A stretch of 64,000 bases of DNA, from contig CM022665.1 of the NCBI GenBank assembly GCA_012295275.1, positions 35,978,933-36,042,932 of the forward strand, written 5' to 3'. The stretch is from Chrysomallon squamiferum (Eukaryota > Mollusca > Gastropoda > Neomphalida > Peltospiridae). A model generated the notes under the pieces. The model was given only the letters and a program-made list of their open reading frames with translations, did not search any database and was not told where the DNA came from. Position numbers and translations under genes: made by a program. How positions within the stretch are numbered: the stretch's first letter is position 1; the number at the start of each line of letters is the position of its first letter. Below are positions 50,695 to 63,956 of the stretch, one piece after another.

Positions 50695-51855
50695 TTATTA
50701 TATAATAACATATAACCCTAAACCTAAACCTAACCCTAACCCTAAACCCGGAACCCTAAACCTTAAACTCTAACCCAAACACTAACCCTGACTAAGCGTA
50801 ACCCTAACCTAATCTTAAACCTAACCCTAACCCTAACTTTAACCTAACCCTAACCCTAACTAAAATAACACTAACCCTAACCCTAATCCTATCCCTATCC
50901 CTATCCCTATCCCTATCCGTAACCCTAACCCTATCCCTATCCCTAAACCTTAACCTAACCTAACCATAACCCCTAATCGTAACCCTAACCTAACCTGAAC
51001 CTAAACCTAACCCTAATCCTAACGCTAAACCTGAACCTAAACCCTAACCCTATCCCTAACCCTAAAGCTAACCCTAACCCTAAACTTAAATCCTAACCCT
51101 AACCCTAACCTAACCCTGACTAACCCTAACCCTAATCAATCGCTAACCCTATCCCTAACCCTAACCCTATCCTTACCCCTAAACCAAACCGTAACCCAAA
51201 CCTAACCCTAACCCTAAGCAAACCCTAACCCTAACCTTAATGCTATTCCTAACCCTAACCATTACCTTAACCCTAATACTAACATTAACCCAAACCCAAA
51301 CCCTAACCTAACCCCAACACGACCCGACCAACCCAACCCAACGCAAACCCAACCATATCCCTAACGCTAACAGAACCCTAACCCTAACACTAACACTAAC
51401 CACTAACCACTAACCACTAACCCCAACCCAACCCTAACTCTAACGCTAACCCTAACCCTAACCCTAACGCTATCCCTGACCCTAACCCTAACCCTAATCC
51501 TGAACCCTAACCCTGAACCTTAACCCTAACCATGACCCTAACACTAAACCTGACCCTAACGGTATCCCTGACCTTAACCGTAGACCCTAACCCTAATGCT
51601 AACCCGGATCCTTAGGATATCCCTGACCCTAATCCTAAAGCTAACCTGAACCTAAACCCTAACCATAACCCTATCCCTAATCCTAACCCTAACGCTATCC
51701 CTGGCCATAACCCTAACCCTAACGGTATCCCTACTCTTAACCCTAACCCTAACTCTAACCCTAACCTTAACACTAAACACTAACTCTAACCCTAACCCTA
51801 ACGCTAACCCTGACCCTAATGCTATCCCTGACCCTAACCATTATCCTAACCCTAT
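50695..51855 (-). repeat. Degenerate CCCTAA-strand interstitial telomeric array
   Basis: About 1.16 kb of CCCTAA and variants (CCCTAT, CCTAAA, CACTAA, GCTAAC, CCCTGACC). Few runs of perfect hexamers survive, with local sub-repeats such as four CCCTAT units near 50888-50915. The array ends in (TA)n at 51855-51868. It is not a live chromosome end because non-telomeric DNA and genes follow. Confidence 0.93.
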
Positions 51856-52070
51856 ATATATATATATAAAGATGGGGTTGGGTCACTGATGATAGACAAA
51901 ATATATAATTTGTCTATTATCAGTGTGTTTGTTTTCATTCCCCCAAATCTTGCTTTGAAAATAAATGAAACTGTGATTGCTTGTGGCCACGAAATATGCA
52001 TGTCATTGTACAGTTAACAGTTGGAATGCTGTTTATTATTATTGAAATTGTTATTATAGAGATTACAAAC

Positions 52071-52105
<35 letters not shown>

Positions 52106-52710
52106 CAGGCATCCAGATATTGTTAAACTGTACTGTTATGTATTTATTCTTCGTTATTAAGACAGAACGCAGAAGGAGGGAAAACAAAAACTTAATTTGG
52201 AAGTATGCAGTATAACTATTATTTTAGACTATTTCTTCGTAAACTCTAAATCGATAACAGATTCAAAGATACACATTGAAGAGAGGCAGTGAAAAAGGGT
52301 TGAAATTAGATTTGTTTAAACGATAAAATTTCGGAGGTTCTAACAGAATCCAACATTAAAACACTGAACAATAATCTGATTTCCGAGCACACATCTTCAT
52401 AATTCTAATAACATCTTTCTGCACTATTACAAACAGGCGAGATTAATGAATAATCATGAAGACGACTTACAAAATTAATTGGTTAGCTTTAGTGACATGG
52501 TATTAATGGCATACTCCCATGGTAATATCTAGTCAATAGATTTCTAGAGATATCAGTAAATATTTGAATTAATAATATTCTGTAACTTCCACATTCAAAA
52601 CATAATCCAGAGATCGCCACTTTCATGACAAGCATGTGTTTGTGTAGAATAATGAACATATGTTGATCTTTCAGATGTATGCGTTAAGAATTTGGTTGTT
52701 CTTTCACAGG

Positions 52711-52920
52711 CAAGTGATTTATTTATTTGTATTGTTTTTCTCGAGACATATTTATTTCAAAGTTATTAATTTTAATTTATGATAAAAATCTTAATAATAA
52801 TAACCATAATAATAATAATATAAATTAATTTATTTATTAGCATTGGATAATAGCTAAACTGTTTTTAGAAGATACAAAAAAATAATAACTAAATAAGTTA
52901 ACAAAAAAAGTTTAAAACAG
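52711..52920 (+). repeat. Direct repeat, copy 1 (partner 53509-53772)
   Basis: TTGTATTGTTTTTCTCGAGA, TTATGATAAAAA, TGGATAATAGCTAAACTG and TTTTTAGAAGATACAA occur in the same order in both copies. The second is longer only because its AGT/AAT tract expanded. Confidence 0.85.
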
Positions 52921-53508
52921 AGGCAGAATGTAGTAATAAATACACAAGCTTTCTATCAGAATTAACTCATAGGGGAGGCTGATCTACATTTTCGGAAAGA
53001 AATATTCCTAATTTTTATTCATTTTATGTTCACTTCTGAAGATAAAGATAAAACAGAAGTGTTCACAGAATGATAGACGTTTGATACAAACCAGGAATAG
53101 AAGACGTAGTGAAACCTTTCAGTCAATTCTGCTAACTTGTTATCATCACCCTATACCCTATACTACATGCAGCATTTATCTCTCACACAGTTTGTATTAT
53201 GTTTTCATCGACCTCAATAAACAAAATAAAAATACCCCCAACGATCGCTATGTAGTCCCAATGAAAATAATCGCATACCGTTAACCAAAGGCTTCGCTTC
53301 TGAAAGTCGTTAGAACTGCTTATTCTTGCTGTTAGCCGCTTAAATCAAAATGAACACCAAAAATGTAGCTGAACAAAGGAAGTGTAAGATCATACTTGTA
53401 GTCAGAAAGTTAATTAATTAAAAGAACACTCGGCGTAAGATAAGATTTATTATTTATTACACAACATTATGGCAACGTAACACTGTTTCTGTATTTAGCA
53501 CTTTTTTT

Positions 53509-53639
53509 CATTTATTTGTATTGTTTTTCTCGAGACATTTATTTTTAGGTATTCATTTTTATTTTATGATAAAAAACTTAATAATAATAACAATAATAAT
53601 GCAATAATAATAGTAGTAGTAGTAGTAGTAGTAGTAGCA

Positions 53640-53678
<39 letters not shown>

Positions 53679-53772
53679 TAAATTAATATATTTATTAACA
53701 CTGGATAATAGCTAAACTGTTTTTAGAAGATACAACATAATAATAGATAAATAAATAAACAAAAAAGTTTAA
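53509..53772 (+). repeat. Direct repeat, copy 2 with expanded AGT/AAT tract
   Basis: Partner of 52711-52920. The internal microsatellite (53580-53678) has grown, with (AGT)n embedded in (AAT)n. Confidence 0.85.
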
Positions 53773-54184
53773 AACAAATGTCCAGTCTACCATCAAATGC
53801 GTCAGTACTATATATTGTAATTAGCGCCTTCTTTCTTTAATAACAAATATTGAATAAGGTTCCTGAATATTTAATGTGACTTTGAATATCAAAATGCATT
53901 CAGTCAAAGTATTATATTTTTGAGTAGCAAAAACCTTTCAGATGTTCCTTTGAGAGTATCCCTGCGTGAATGCTAACAGTAAAATGGGTGTAATATTCAT
54001 CTGTACATATTCACATTGTAAATACTAAAACGCAAGAACATCATGAAGGAGAGCATAGATCATAAATCTTAATCAGATAAAGTGCTCGTAAAATTAAAAA
54101 AATACACTGACGCTCACGTGCGCTTGTCTGTTTGAAGTGCATTTTAGCATTAAAGACATAATAAAATACATATAAAATAAATAA

Positions 54185-54187
<3 letters not shown>

Positions 54188-54264
<77 letters not shown>
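54188..54264. repeat. (TA)n microsatellite
   Basis: About 38 near-perfect TA units following an (AAAT)n run. An isoleucine/tyrosine frame on the minus strand is a by-product. Confidence 0.97.
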
Positions 54265-54267
<3 letters not shown>

Positions 54268-54927
54268 ATAAAATGCATAATAACATTTTTAATTTTTAAT
54301 TTTATTATTTATTCAACTTTAGCTGTGGCAATACGAACTAATGGTCTTATAAAATTCATTATACTTCTAAAATTATTATAAAATTCACGTGGGTGTTACC
54401 ATCAAAAGCATAATAAACAAATATATATATATATATATTAAAGTATACGTGTGACAGTATGAATAAATGGTCTAATCAAATTCATTATGCTCTAAAATTA
54501 TTATACTGTTTTTGGCGACCTATCATTGCTCATAAAAAAGTGTTATAGTAAAACAATACTGTTACAAAACATTTGCACGCCGGCATTTTGCTATTTTACA
54601 TTTGAAGTAGAGACGTATACGGAGGACTGATTGTTATTCATTTATTTTTCTGACGCTAGAAGAAATTTGACTACAAAAACATGCAGCATCGAAATATTTT
54701 AAAACTGCTCTTTCTTTCTCTTTTTTTATGTTTTTTTATTTTCTTACACTGTCAGTTAAGACTGAAAATGAGGAAACAACTTGGAAGAATGCAGAATATA
54801 TTTAGACTGTTTGTTCATTGCTCTACAGGTTCACTTTAATATTATATCTGGAGGAAATTAGTATAAATATTGAAAAGCAAAAATCTTTTTTGTTTCTGTA
54901 TGATGGCTGAAAATATTAAAGTTCATT

Positions 54928-54962
<35 letters not shown>

Positions 54963-57136
54963 TAAAATATTGGTCTCACTAGATGAAATAAGAAATATCT
55001 TCGAGACGGTCGACGTTGTTAGACATACTTATTTATTTATTCATACTTGTGAATATCGATCTGTCATTTGCAATATGCAGAATTCAAAGTGTTAGGAATG
55101 TATTCGGGAGACTGGCGTCATGCACTGCTTAGAACTCCAAAAGAATCCTGTCAAGAATCCAAGAATGACTGATTTTCTTTATGTTCGATTGATTAATTCG
55201 GTTACAGATGACAATGAATTAATAAATGAATGTTCTTTGACGTTACCAGTCTATTTTTGACGTTTAATATCAGTCATATCGTTATTTTCTGATACTTTTA
55301 AAATTATTTATTTTTTATTTTCATTTTTATTTATTTATTTCTTCTTTTTTTCTTTTTGGTGTTAGATGTGAGTGTTTTATGCACTGCTTCTCAGATTTAG
55401 GAAAGCATATTCACTTTCGTGGGATACTGCTTTAGAGAAAAGCCGCAGTTTAAAAGTAAATTTTCACCGTGATGGCTCAAATCAACAAACTTATTTATTT
55501 ATTATCTTTAGACGTTCAAAGTAATTTAAAAAATTCATATCTCTGTCTCTCTCTAAAAAAAAAAAAAAGGAAAAAAAGAAAGAAGAAGTAAAAATAATGA
55601 TGTAAGATCCTAGTCTTTTACTTTCTTTTTCTTTTTTTCCTGTTAAATTATTTTTAATTTATTATTATTAATTTTTTAATGTTCTGGATTAAATAAGATA
55701 TACTGGCAAGTTTACTTTCTATTTGCCTCCTCTAAATCAAACTACACTTTGAAGTTTTTCAAAGATCTGAAGGAAAGAGCCAAAACACAATCTCCGCTAG
55801 TGAAGTGTACTCAGTACTAGGAAAACATTTTGCGATAGAACAAGATCACGTCAGGTTAATAATGGCTGCCATTCGTGGTGCGATGGACCTGATATGTTAA
55901 TATTTGCTTGTGTTCCCATCAACAGTTTCAACGTTAGAAAACGTATAGGTAGAAATATCTAAAATAACAGAAAATCGCGAGCGCTGTTTTCAAAGCATTA
56001 AAACGAAAACCCGTATGTGAACGAGGATAAAGAACCAATTATATTAAATAACACTGCACAACGAATGAATGTTCGAATATTAATCAGAAATGAAAACAGT
56101 TCAATACGAGACTGTGTGCTTTATATGATGATTTGTGTACAAAAATAAATGAAACTAATGAGGCGAGATATTTTAAGTATGCTGATAAAAAAATAAGTAT
56201 CATCAGCCTTGATCATCATCAGCATCATTATACTTTTATTGTCGACAGTAAAAGGTTAAAAGTCTTAATTTCTCAATTTTTTTTATTTTTTATTATTTTT
56301 ATTTTTTTCAATAAGAGAAAATCCTTCCGTTTTCAAAATATAAAACAAAATTATTTATCATAAAATGTTCATGATTTTTTTCAATAATGCTAACTTGTAT
56401 GTGACAGTCCAGTCAAATATAAATGAGAGAGAGGGAGAGAGAAAGAGAGTATGGACGAAAAGATTGTTGTTAGTGCCTGTTAGAGAAATTACAGCTTCAC
56501 CTTATCTGTCCCTCTCTCTCTGTCTCATTCTCTCTCTCTCTCTGTTTCTTTCTTTTATTATTTTCTCCTGTCTATTTATTTATTTATTTATTTCTGTCAT
56601 GAACTACAGTATTATACTTAACCCGGTACGAGCGTTTTTGCAAACAATGTCTGGTATAATTATGTATCATAATGTTTGATGTGCCCAGCAGATAATGTAT
56701 TTTCAGTTATATGTTGTGCCTTATTGGATTAAGTGTTTGCCTGAACACGATAAATGAAGTGAATACTAAATGAGACATGTGTTAGCTGTATTGTTAGACA
56801 TCTCACCATGTTTCAGCTAGGTTTGATTAAATCTCATAAATTTATTAGAAACGCACTTTGTTATATTAATGAAAACTAATACAGATAATATTCTGGAATA
56901 AAATACGAAATTAATGTCAGTGTTTTTGTATGATTATATTTAATGAGTTTTTGTCATTGAATAATTAAGTAATATTTTTTCTTCCCCATTTAATAAATGA
57001 ACTAATATATTAGAATTGTTCGATAATATATGGTTTAGTAGTAGTAGTAGTAGTAGTAGTAGCGGTTGTTGTTGTTGTTGTTGTATTAGTAATAACAATA
57101 GTAGTAATGGTGGTGTTGGTAGTAGTAATAATACTA

Positions 57137-57170
<34 letters not shown>

Positions 57171-57723
57171 GTGTGTATGTATGTACACACACATACACAC
57201 ATATGTACACTGTGTATTAGTGTGTTTTTTGATTAATGTTTATGTTGATACGAACTTAAGAGAGAAACTGGTAGTTTAAAAGTAAAATTCTAAAACATTT
57301 ATATTGTAAGTATAGTGTTTCAAATAAATGTTATTTGCAGTGTTCAGCTGTTTTGTCATTTTTTTAAAGAAGAAAAAATATGTGAACATTTTGTTTTCTT
57401 ACTGTGAAGATTTCATTGTTACATTACAGAAAACAGGATGATACTGCAATAGATTGTTCATGCTTCACAAGTTCCGACATTTCATGTCAGCTAATTATAG
57501 AAGCAGTCTCTAACACGCGAACTTTATCTGTTACGGTACCTGTTTCTTGCTAATCTAAACAATATTTAGAGATCTGTGCCAATAATAGCTGAATTCTCTC
57601 AGGTTTGCTAGCGGGAATCGTAATATATTTTTTCTATAGATAACAGATAAGACGGAGAAATCATTGCAGTTTTCGTTTCGTATCTGAGCGCTGACAGAAA
57701 GGCTATTTCATTATACATTTTGT

Positions 57724-57740
57724 CACGTGATATAATTATA
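57724..57740 (+). promoter_or_regulatory. Possible FABP core promoter (E-box plus TATA-like)
   Basis: CACGTG at 57724-57729 is followed directly by TATAATTATA at 57731-57740, about 85-100 bp ahead of the FABP start codon. A start of transcription near 57760-57770 would fit. Inferred from position and motif only. Confidence 0.45.
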
Positions 57741-57822
57741 CGAGATTATTACTTCGCGTTCATTTAGCAGACGACAGAAGACCGCGGAAGACAATTTTCA
57801 GAATCGTTTTCTAGTAATAGTT

Positions 57823-60800
57823 ATGGCTCAGTTTGTTGGAAAGTGGGAGCTATTCAACAGTGAAAACTTTGAAAAATTTATGGAAGCTACTGGTAAGTAA
57901 CAAAATAATTATTTTATAAAACTGAAATTAAAATTTTTGCCATCCAATTTTTATTTTATATATATATAGTTATCTTTTGTTTATGTTATTATTATGATTA
58001 TTATTTCTTGACAAAAACACGACATATAGTACTTATTACCACCTCAGTACAAAACAGATCCTATTTTTATTTAATTTTTTGTTCTTTTTGTTTCTTTATT
58101 TTTAATCATTCTAAATAAAAAATAATTTGGATAGATGTTTATCACGATACTGTGTTGGGATTACTTGGCGGAAAAAAACACCAAACAACAACAACAACAA
58201 AAAAAAAAAAAAAACAAACAAAAAAAAAAGCTAGAAAACGACAAAAAAAAAAAAAAAAAACGCCACGATTCTTCACCATAGGAAATAAAGAAGAAAAAAA
58301 AAAAAATATGTTCTACCAGAAGACTGACTGTTTAAGAAGGCTAAAAGTTTTAAAATGAGTAGCTATACCTTAACTAGTTCAATTATTACAACACTGTTAA
58401 TACCAAGTAAAACATCGTTTAATGCTGAAAACCTAACCCGTATTTTAATATTTTAATAAGCTAAAACACTTAGGGCTTTAAATGATAAACTTAATTAATT
58501 TTAAATGCACATGACGTAGAATAACGTTCATAAAAAAAAAGAAAAAAAAAAGGTTCTGTAACAAAAATATCAGCAATAGATTTGACTGTTTTATTAAACC
58601 ATTTTCATATAAACACTATTTCTGTAATGGTATTTGTTTTATAAATAATTTATTAAATGAATATGGAGACTTTTTAAAAATGCAGTACAACTTCAAATGT
58701 CCCTGAATATACCTTATACATTATTTAAATAATACTTTTTAAAATCTAATATTTTCTTTTAAGCTAAATATTTTGCCTTAAAAATAAATTGTATATATAA
58801 GAATTATTAAAATTCCCAAAAGATAAGTCCACAAGCATAGATAAAGTTTACAAATCATGGAATTATTTGTGTCAACTGGACTAGATACGTTAACATTTCA
58901 CAGCTCAAAACTGACGTCACCGAGCCGTATCACAACCGATACAAACATTATTCCAAAATTTGTTTCTCTGGATTGCCTTGCGTGCGAAATTTTGTATGGT
59001 TTTTCTGTGCTGTTTTGCTTGAATAGGACCGACTTGCATACTCTGTTCTTTTGTGGAAAATGATCGATTTTACTGTGTTTATTCAAACAAATTTTTAGAT
59101 ATCGGATTACAGTCTGATACAGCGAAAAATGTACCGACGATAATGTGCTCCAGACCATCCCGGGAAAAATGCACCTGATAGTGACCGCGTAAACTTTCTC
59201 AACTTGACGTCAGGGGTCCGGAATAACAGAATTTGATTGGCTTAAAGCAGCTTTTACTTAACCCTCAAAGAGTTAGACAAGTCGAAATATTTATATTCAT
59301 ACCTACTAGAATTAGAATTAGAATTAGAATAACTTTCGTTTGACTTACACCCCGACACTGTATCTCAGACCTCTGAAAAATCACTGACAGAATACATGAC
59401 TAATAAAGTATAATAAGAACCAGTTGGCGGGGGGGGGGCACAAATATCTATCTATCTATCTCTCTATGTATATGTCTGTCTATGTGTATATAAACTATTT
59501 TATTATTTAAATATTTATTTATTTCTATCTCAAAAACACCACTCCAAATCTAATAACTCTAATCGTCACTATACACATGTGATTCAATTTTGTCATCCTA
59601 TTTTTACTAATACAGTTCAATTATTATTAACCAGTCCATTGTTAATAATTTAATTTTCGATTAATTGAAATATTAATGGAAATTATTGACTAACCACAGA
59701 ACATTGTTATTAAGTGCGCGACCGAACCACGTAACGTAATTGATTTAGTTCGGTCTATTTTTTTTTTTTTTTTTTTTCTTTTTTTCTTTTTTTATTGAAC
59801 ATGCACTGTTAGTAGGGCAACAAACTCTGATTGGATACACATACTTGACTGTAACGTTTCTTTCAGGTATTATGTGGAAGATTCTGTCTTAGATTTTTAA
59901 TGGTGTGTATAATTAACCTTCATTAAAAAAATAAATAAAAATAAAACAGGGATTTCTATCCCTAGTATTTAATTAATCATTTCAGAGTTGCATGTTGTAT
60001 GTTCTCATGTTTTTACGTTAAGGACCAAATTTAAAATAACCTTCTAGAATCAATACTTTGTTTTTAATCCATGTTGATAAAGTAACTGATTGTCTTAGCA
60101 TTTTTTATTTATTTATTTTAATTTATTTTACACCTGACTCTACCTCCATAAACACTTTGTATCTTGACTCAGTATTTTTCGTCGCTAATTTTCTTTTCAT
60201 GCGTCTGCTTTCTGGCTCGAGACCTGTTATGCCCCGACTGCTGTGTTCTCAGCCAGACTGCTTGGATAAATGAAAGCAGAACTTTTATTATCAATCAGTG
60301 TGTCTATTCAACGGTCCCCCTCAGTTAATGGGTTCTTTACCAGATTCCTCGGGCTTTGATTAACTGCTATTAATATAGCAGTTTGAAAATTCACTCACAG
60401 TAAATCATAATGCTGGAATAGACAAGATCATCGCTGACGAACTGTCCAGAGAATAAACATTCTTAGGCCGTTTTGAATATTAATGTGATGTACCTCAGTA
60501 TATGTTTTTATTTATGTATGTTAATTATTTTAAAATTTCCTTTGTTCAGGTAGCGTAAATTTTCTTAAAAGACGGAGGGTTTGAGACGAAGATAAATAGT
60601 CTCGTCTTTGTTTTTGCGTTTAAGTCGGATATCTGTGAAAGTGTTTTTCATTAGATACATTTCTTTTCTATATCCAACTATAGATAACATTATTAAAATA
60701 ATAAATTTTATATGTATATAGACCTAAGATTCTCTATTTCTAAATATAAAACAGTAATAAATATTTAAAAAAACAACAAAAAAACATTTGTCTACCAAAT

Positions 60801-60828
60801 GTATACGCGCAACAAAGAAAATTCGAGG

Positions 60829-60899
<71 letters not shown>

Positions 60900-62381
60900 A
60901 ATAAAAATAAAAATCAACAACGAAAATAAACAAGATCAATGGAGAGAATTTTGAAACTCTGGCCTTGCTTTGATAAGCGTTTGGCACCGGTAAGATACTT
61001 TTCTACCTTGTTTTGGTAGCGTCATTATGCGTTGTAATCTGTTCGATATATATATATATATATATATATAATTATAACTTGAAGCTTATAGTAACATAAT
61101 TATCCTGATAAAAATGTCAAGAATTAGAGATAAAGAAAAATACGGTATTTATTAGTCGGATTAAAGTGAAAAACTTTGATTGTGTATTTCACTTACACAC
61201 ACGCACATTGCAACAAAAAAACAACAAAAAAGCCCCTACCCCCCCAAAAAACCCAACTAACTAAAACCTTCCTTACTAACAAATACAACATATATCAAAA
61301 ACCTATTATTCGTTCCAGTATAGGTAATTCAGTTATATCCTTAGTAATACAGTTTTCTATATAATCTGGCTATTTATCTTGTTTTATAACTATTTTTTTC
61401 TTCGTGTTAATGACTGCAAAGGGTATCTGATCACAAACAAATGACTTTTTTGCGCGGCGGGGATTCGTTTGATTAAATAAAGTAGCGTGATTAAGAAATC
61501 TTGTTATTTTCTTTTCTTGATGACCTCTTATAATATAATGTTTCATGTCCAAACACTGAATCGAATTACTGCAGCTGAATAAGATTAGTCATTATTTCAA
61601 GTGTGAAAAAAGTCCATAATTAGAATTAGATTGAACAACATCTTCGCAAACAGAGGAAACCGCGAGACGCTGTGCGTTCATTCAGAAGTTAATCAAAATA
61701 AATAAATAAATAAATAAATATAAAGGATGAAAAATGATAATATGCAGCATTTCAGGAATATCTTTTCTTCTGACACACCGTTGCTTAGCCTTTAAGGTAG
61801 GACAACATTTTCCAATAAAATCACCACTCTGTTGTATAATGAAAAAAACATTTCTGACTTAGTAACACTCTAAATATAATCGGTAATTTTTTTTATGTAA
61901 TTTCAATTATTTATTCTTTCTCTAGAATCGCAATGGTATTATTTCATTGTTCAAATGTAAAATACTTTCATTGACTGAGTGCTTGTCGTTATCTGAAAGG
62001 CTACTGAGTCTGAAAATTTTTGAGAAAAAAGTTCATAATTGCAGTTCGGAAGAAGATGAAGGAGCAAATATTGATAAACATTATCACTTGATTCACAACA
62101 AGTAAGTTTCATCATAAGGCTGCGAGAAATCGATAATATCCTATGAAAGTCAACATACATTTCCACTTAGCAATTTCAGAAGAGATTACCCGGGTTTATG
62201 AATACTGCATAATATGTAATATTCAAAACGATACTATGGGCTTACTTCATACGTGTCAAAATATTTATATATTTTTATTGGAAAAATATACAGTAACACT
62301 GCAGGCAAAATGCGGTATGAAAACGCATTTTACATACACAAAAACGTGCACAGATAAGCACCCAGTCATATACACAAGTAT

Positions 62382-62412
<31 letters not shown>

Positions 62413-63165
62413 TATTATTTACTTACTGTTATTTCCAGGAGTTAGTCCGGAAAATATTAAAAAGGCCGCCCAGGCCCTAACGGCGTCTGCTAAGCTAACT
62501 CAAGAAATATCTAACTCGGGTGGCGAATGGAAAATCAAAGTAATCACTAACGCAGGCGAGAAGGCCGATATTTTCAAACCAGGGGAAGAAATTTCAACCG
62601 CCACACTGGACGGACGACCAGTCAAGGTAGGGTTAACAAATAAATATATTGATCTTTTAAAGGGTCGCTGATTGTAGCTTAGGACTACTCAGAATAGTAA
62701 TGGTTTATTCTGTTTACAGTTTCAAAACATGATATCATTTATCCATCTATTTGCATTTCATCGATGAACTTGCTTTTTATTATAATTATGAATGTAATAG
62801 AATTCATTCTATATATTATAAGGCAAACTAATTTATATTAATTATAAAACTTAACCTATTGTCTACAATTCATTCTATATATATATGTATATATATCATA
62901 AGACAAATTCATTTTTATTAATTATAAAATTCAACCTATTATCTACATTTTGATGTAAATCTGATAACTGTAAATGGAATTGTTTTGTTTGTTTGTTTGT
63001 TTGGTTTTTGTTGTTGTTGATGTTTGTCAATATACTTACTGTTAACCTGCACTTTCATTTCAGGCAAAATTACATCTAGAAGGTGATAAACTGATAACAA
63101 ATTATAAAGGAGACAACTTTGAGATGAGCCATGTCAGAACCACTTCTGGAAATGAAATGACAATG
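57823..63165 (+). CDS. Fatty-acid-binding protein (FABP/CRABP family), exons 1-3, 3' end outside window
   Basis: FABPs are small cytosolic beta-barrel carriers of fatty acids or retinoids. Exons are 57823-57892, 62439-62626 and 63064-63165, all with GT/AG boundaries and phases 1, 0 and 0. They encode 24, 62 and 34 residues, the layout of the conserved four-exon animal FABP gene; the missing fourth exon should add roughly 15 residues and the stop. The N-terminus FVGKWELFNSENFEKFMEA fits the family signature (G-x-W-x-L-x4-N-F-E-x-F-M). Exon 2 starts in the helical lid (GVSPENIKKAAQ) and continues WKIKVITNAGE and FKPGEEISTATLDGRPVK; exon 3 has KLHLEGDKLITNY. Intron 1 is about 4.5 kb. No disruption was seen. 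I cannot say which FABP/CRABP subgroup it is. Confidence 0.93.
58912..58919. promoter_or_regulatory. Consensus CRE palindrome TGACGTCA
   Basis: Perfect 8-bp CREB/ATF site in FABP intron 1, within a patch richer in CpG than the surroundings. A second identical site lies 293 bp downstream. Function is inferred from the motif. Confidence 0.45.
59205..59212. promoter_or_regulatory. Second CRE palindrome TGACGTCA
   Basis: Identical to the site at 58912, flanked by CTCAACT and GGGGTCCGG. A pair in one CpG patch suggests an intronic enhancer or alternative promoter, unproven. Confidence 0.45.
60832..60898. repeat. (GA)n microsatellite ending in a G run
   Basis: About 30 GA units then GGGGGGGG. Open serine/leucine frames across it are artefacts. 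Confidence 0.95.
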
Positions 63166-63199
63166 GTGAGTGTCATGTATTATAAAGACATAATATGAA

Positions 63200-63372
63200 A
63201 ATCGTCGTATCATATAAGCATATCAAATATGCTGATCATATGAAATAATTTTACCATATAGTCATATCAAATCACAGTATCACAGCTATATCAAAATTAT
63301 GATAATATCACTTTGCCGAATCAAATCATCATATATCCATATCAAATGAACGCAGCATATAGCCATATCGAC
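63200..63372. repeat. CATATCAAATC minisatellite, left part
   Basis: Repeated CATATAG-CATATCAAATCA-like units of variable length in FABP intron 3. The same units resume at 63957, so the tract is split by the element between. Confidence 0.75.
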
Positions 63373-63373
63373 T

Positions 63374-63947
63374 GTAGGACAGTTGCCCCCCGGATATTCG
63401 CTCCCCAGATAATTGCCCCCCATTTTTTCTTCCAATAATGATTTTCAAGCATGACGACATATATACATGTATAAGGACAAGTTTTTTTAATACTTCAAAA
63501 AATAATAGACCTCGTGTAAAATGAAATTCAGAGAAGTCTGCCCATAGTTCTCTAGTAAAGCTCTGTACAGCAACAGTTCATTCACAAATACAGTCTCAAC
63601 AATAACCATAAGGAACTTCTTACAAGAGTTCATTAACACTTACCAGTTTTCACATTTTGATGATAGGTGATGTTTTGTAAAATGTTTTAGCGGATCAAAG
63701 TAATCCATGTTTAATTAGTAATTAGCTGAATCTAGTTAGCTTTGACTAATTTACTGGAATTAGTAATCCAAATTCTTTTAATCAAGTTTAATGTAACACA
63801 CTTTGACTAATTTATTGGAATGTTGCTTGAAAATCATTCTGAATGGTACATTTGAAGAAAAATGGGGGGGAGGAGCAGTTGTCCTGGGGGCAGTTGTCTG
63901 GGTGCAGTTGTCTGGGGGGCAGTAGTTCGGGGGGGGGGGCAATTGTT
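63374..63947. mobile_element. Short inverted-repeat element with G/C-rich subterminal repeats
   Basis: The left end has AGGACAGTTGCCCCCC, then ATAATTGCCCCCC and CATTTTTTCTTCCAATAATG, then ATTTTCAAGC. The right end is the complement in the same order: GCTTGAAAATCAT, GAAGAAAAATGGGGGG, then GCAGTTGTCNNGGGGGCAG-type repeats (four or five) ending GCAATTGTTCT. Total about 570 bp, no coding frame. No clear target duplication was found. The superfamily is unassigned. Confidence 0.75.
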
Positions 63948-63956
63948 CTGATACCA

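Larger units (their letters stand above)
51870..57722. other. Gene-free AT-rich intergenic stretch
   Basis: No exon supported. It holds (AAT)n at 52075-52104, a direct repeat pair (52711-52920 and 53509-53772), AGT/AAT tracts at 53605-53678, (TA)n at 54190-54264 and 54421-54440, ATT at 54929-54961, CT-rich tracts at 56510-56570, (AGT)n/(GTT)n/(AT)n/(ATGT)n at 57037-57180 and a CpG-bearing patch at 55780-56060. Confidence 0.6.
57893..62438 (+). other. FABP intron 1
   Basis: No second gene was seen in this long intron. It has A-runs at 58200-58260, a CpG-bearing patch with two CRE sites (58880-59230), a G11 run near 59427, a T-run at 59760-59777, (GA)n at 60832-60898, (AT)n at 61049-61070 and (TTTA)n at 62379-62413. 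Confidence 0.7.

Noticed and set aside
55890-55935. ATGGCTGCCATTCG start-like context with CpG, possible first exon
   Set aside because: The frame stops after twelve codons and no good donor site precedes the stop.
57010-57279. Serine/cysteine and threonine-rich frames on both strands
   Set aside because: Products of AGT, GTT, AT and ATGT microsatellites.
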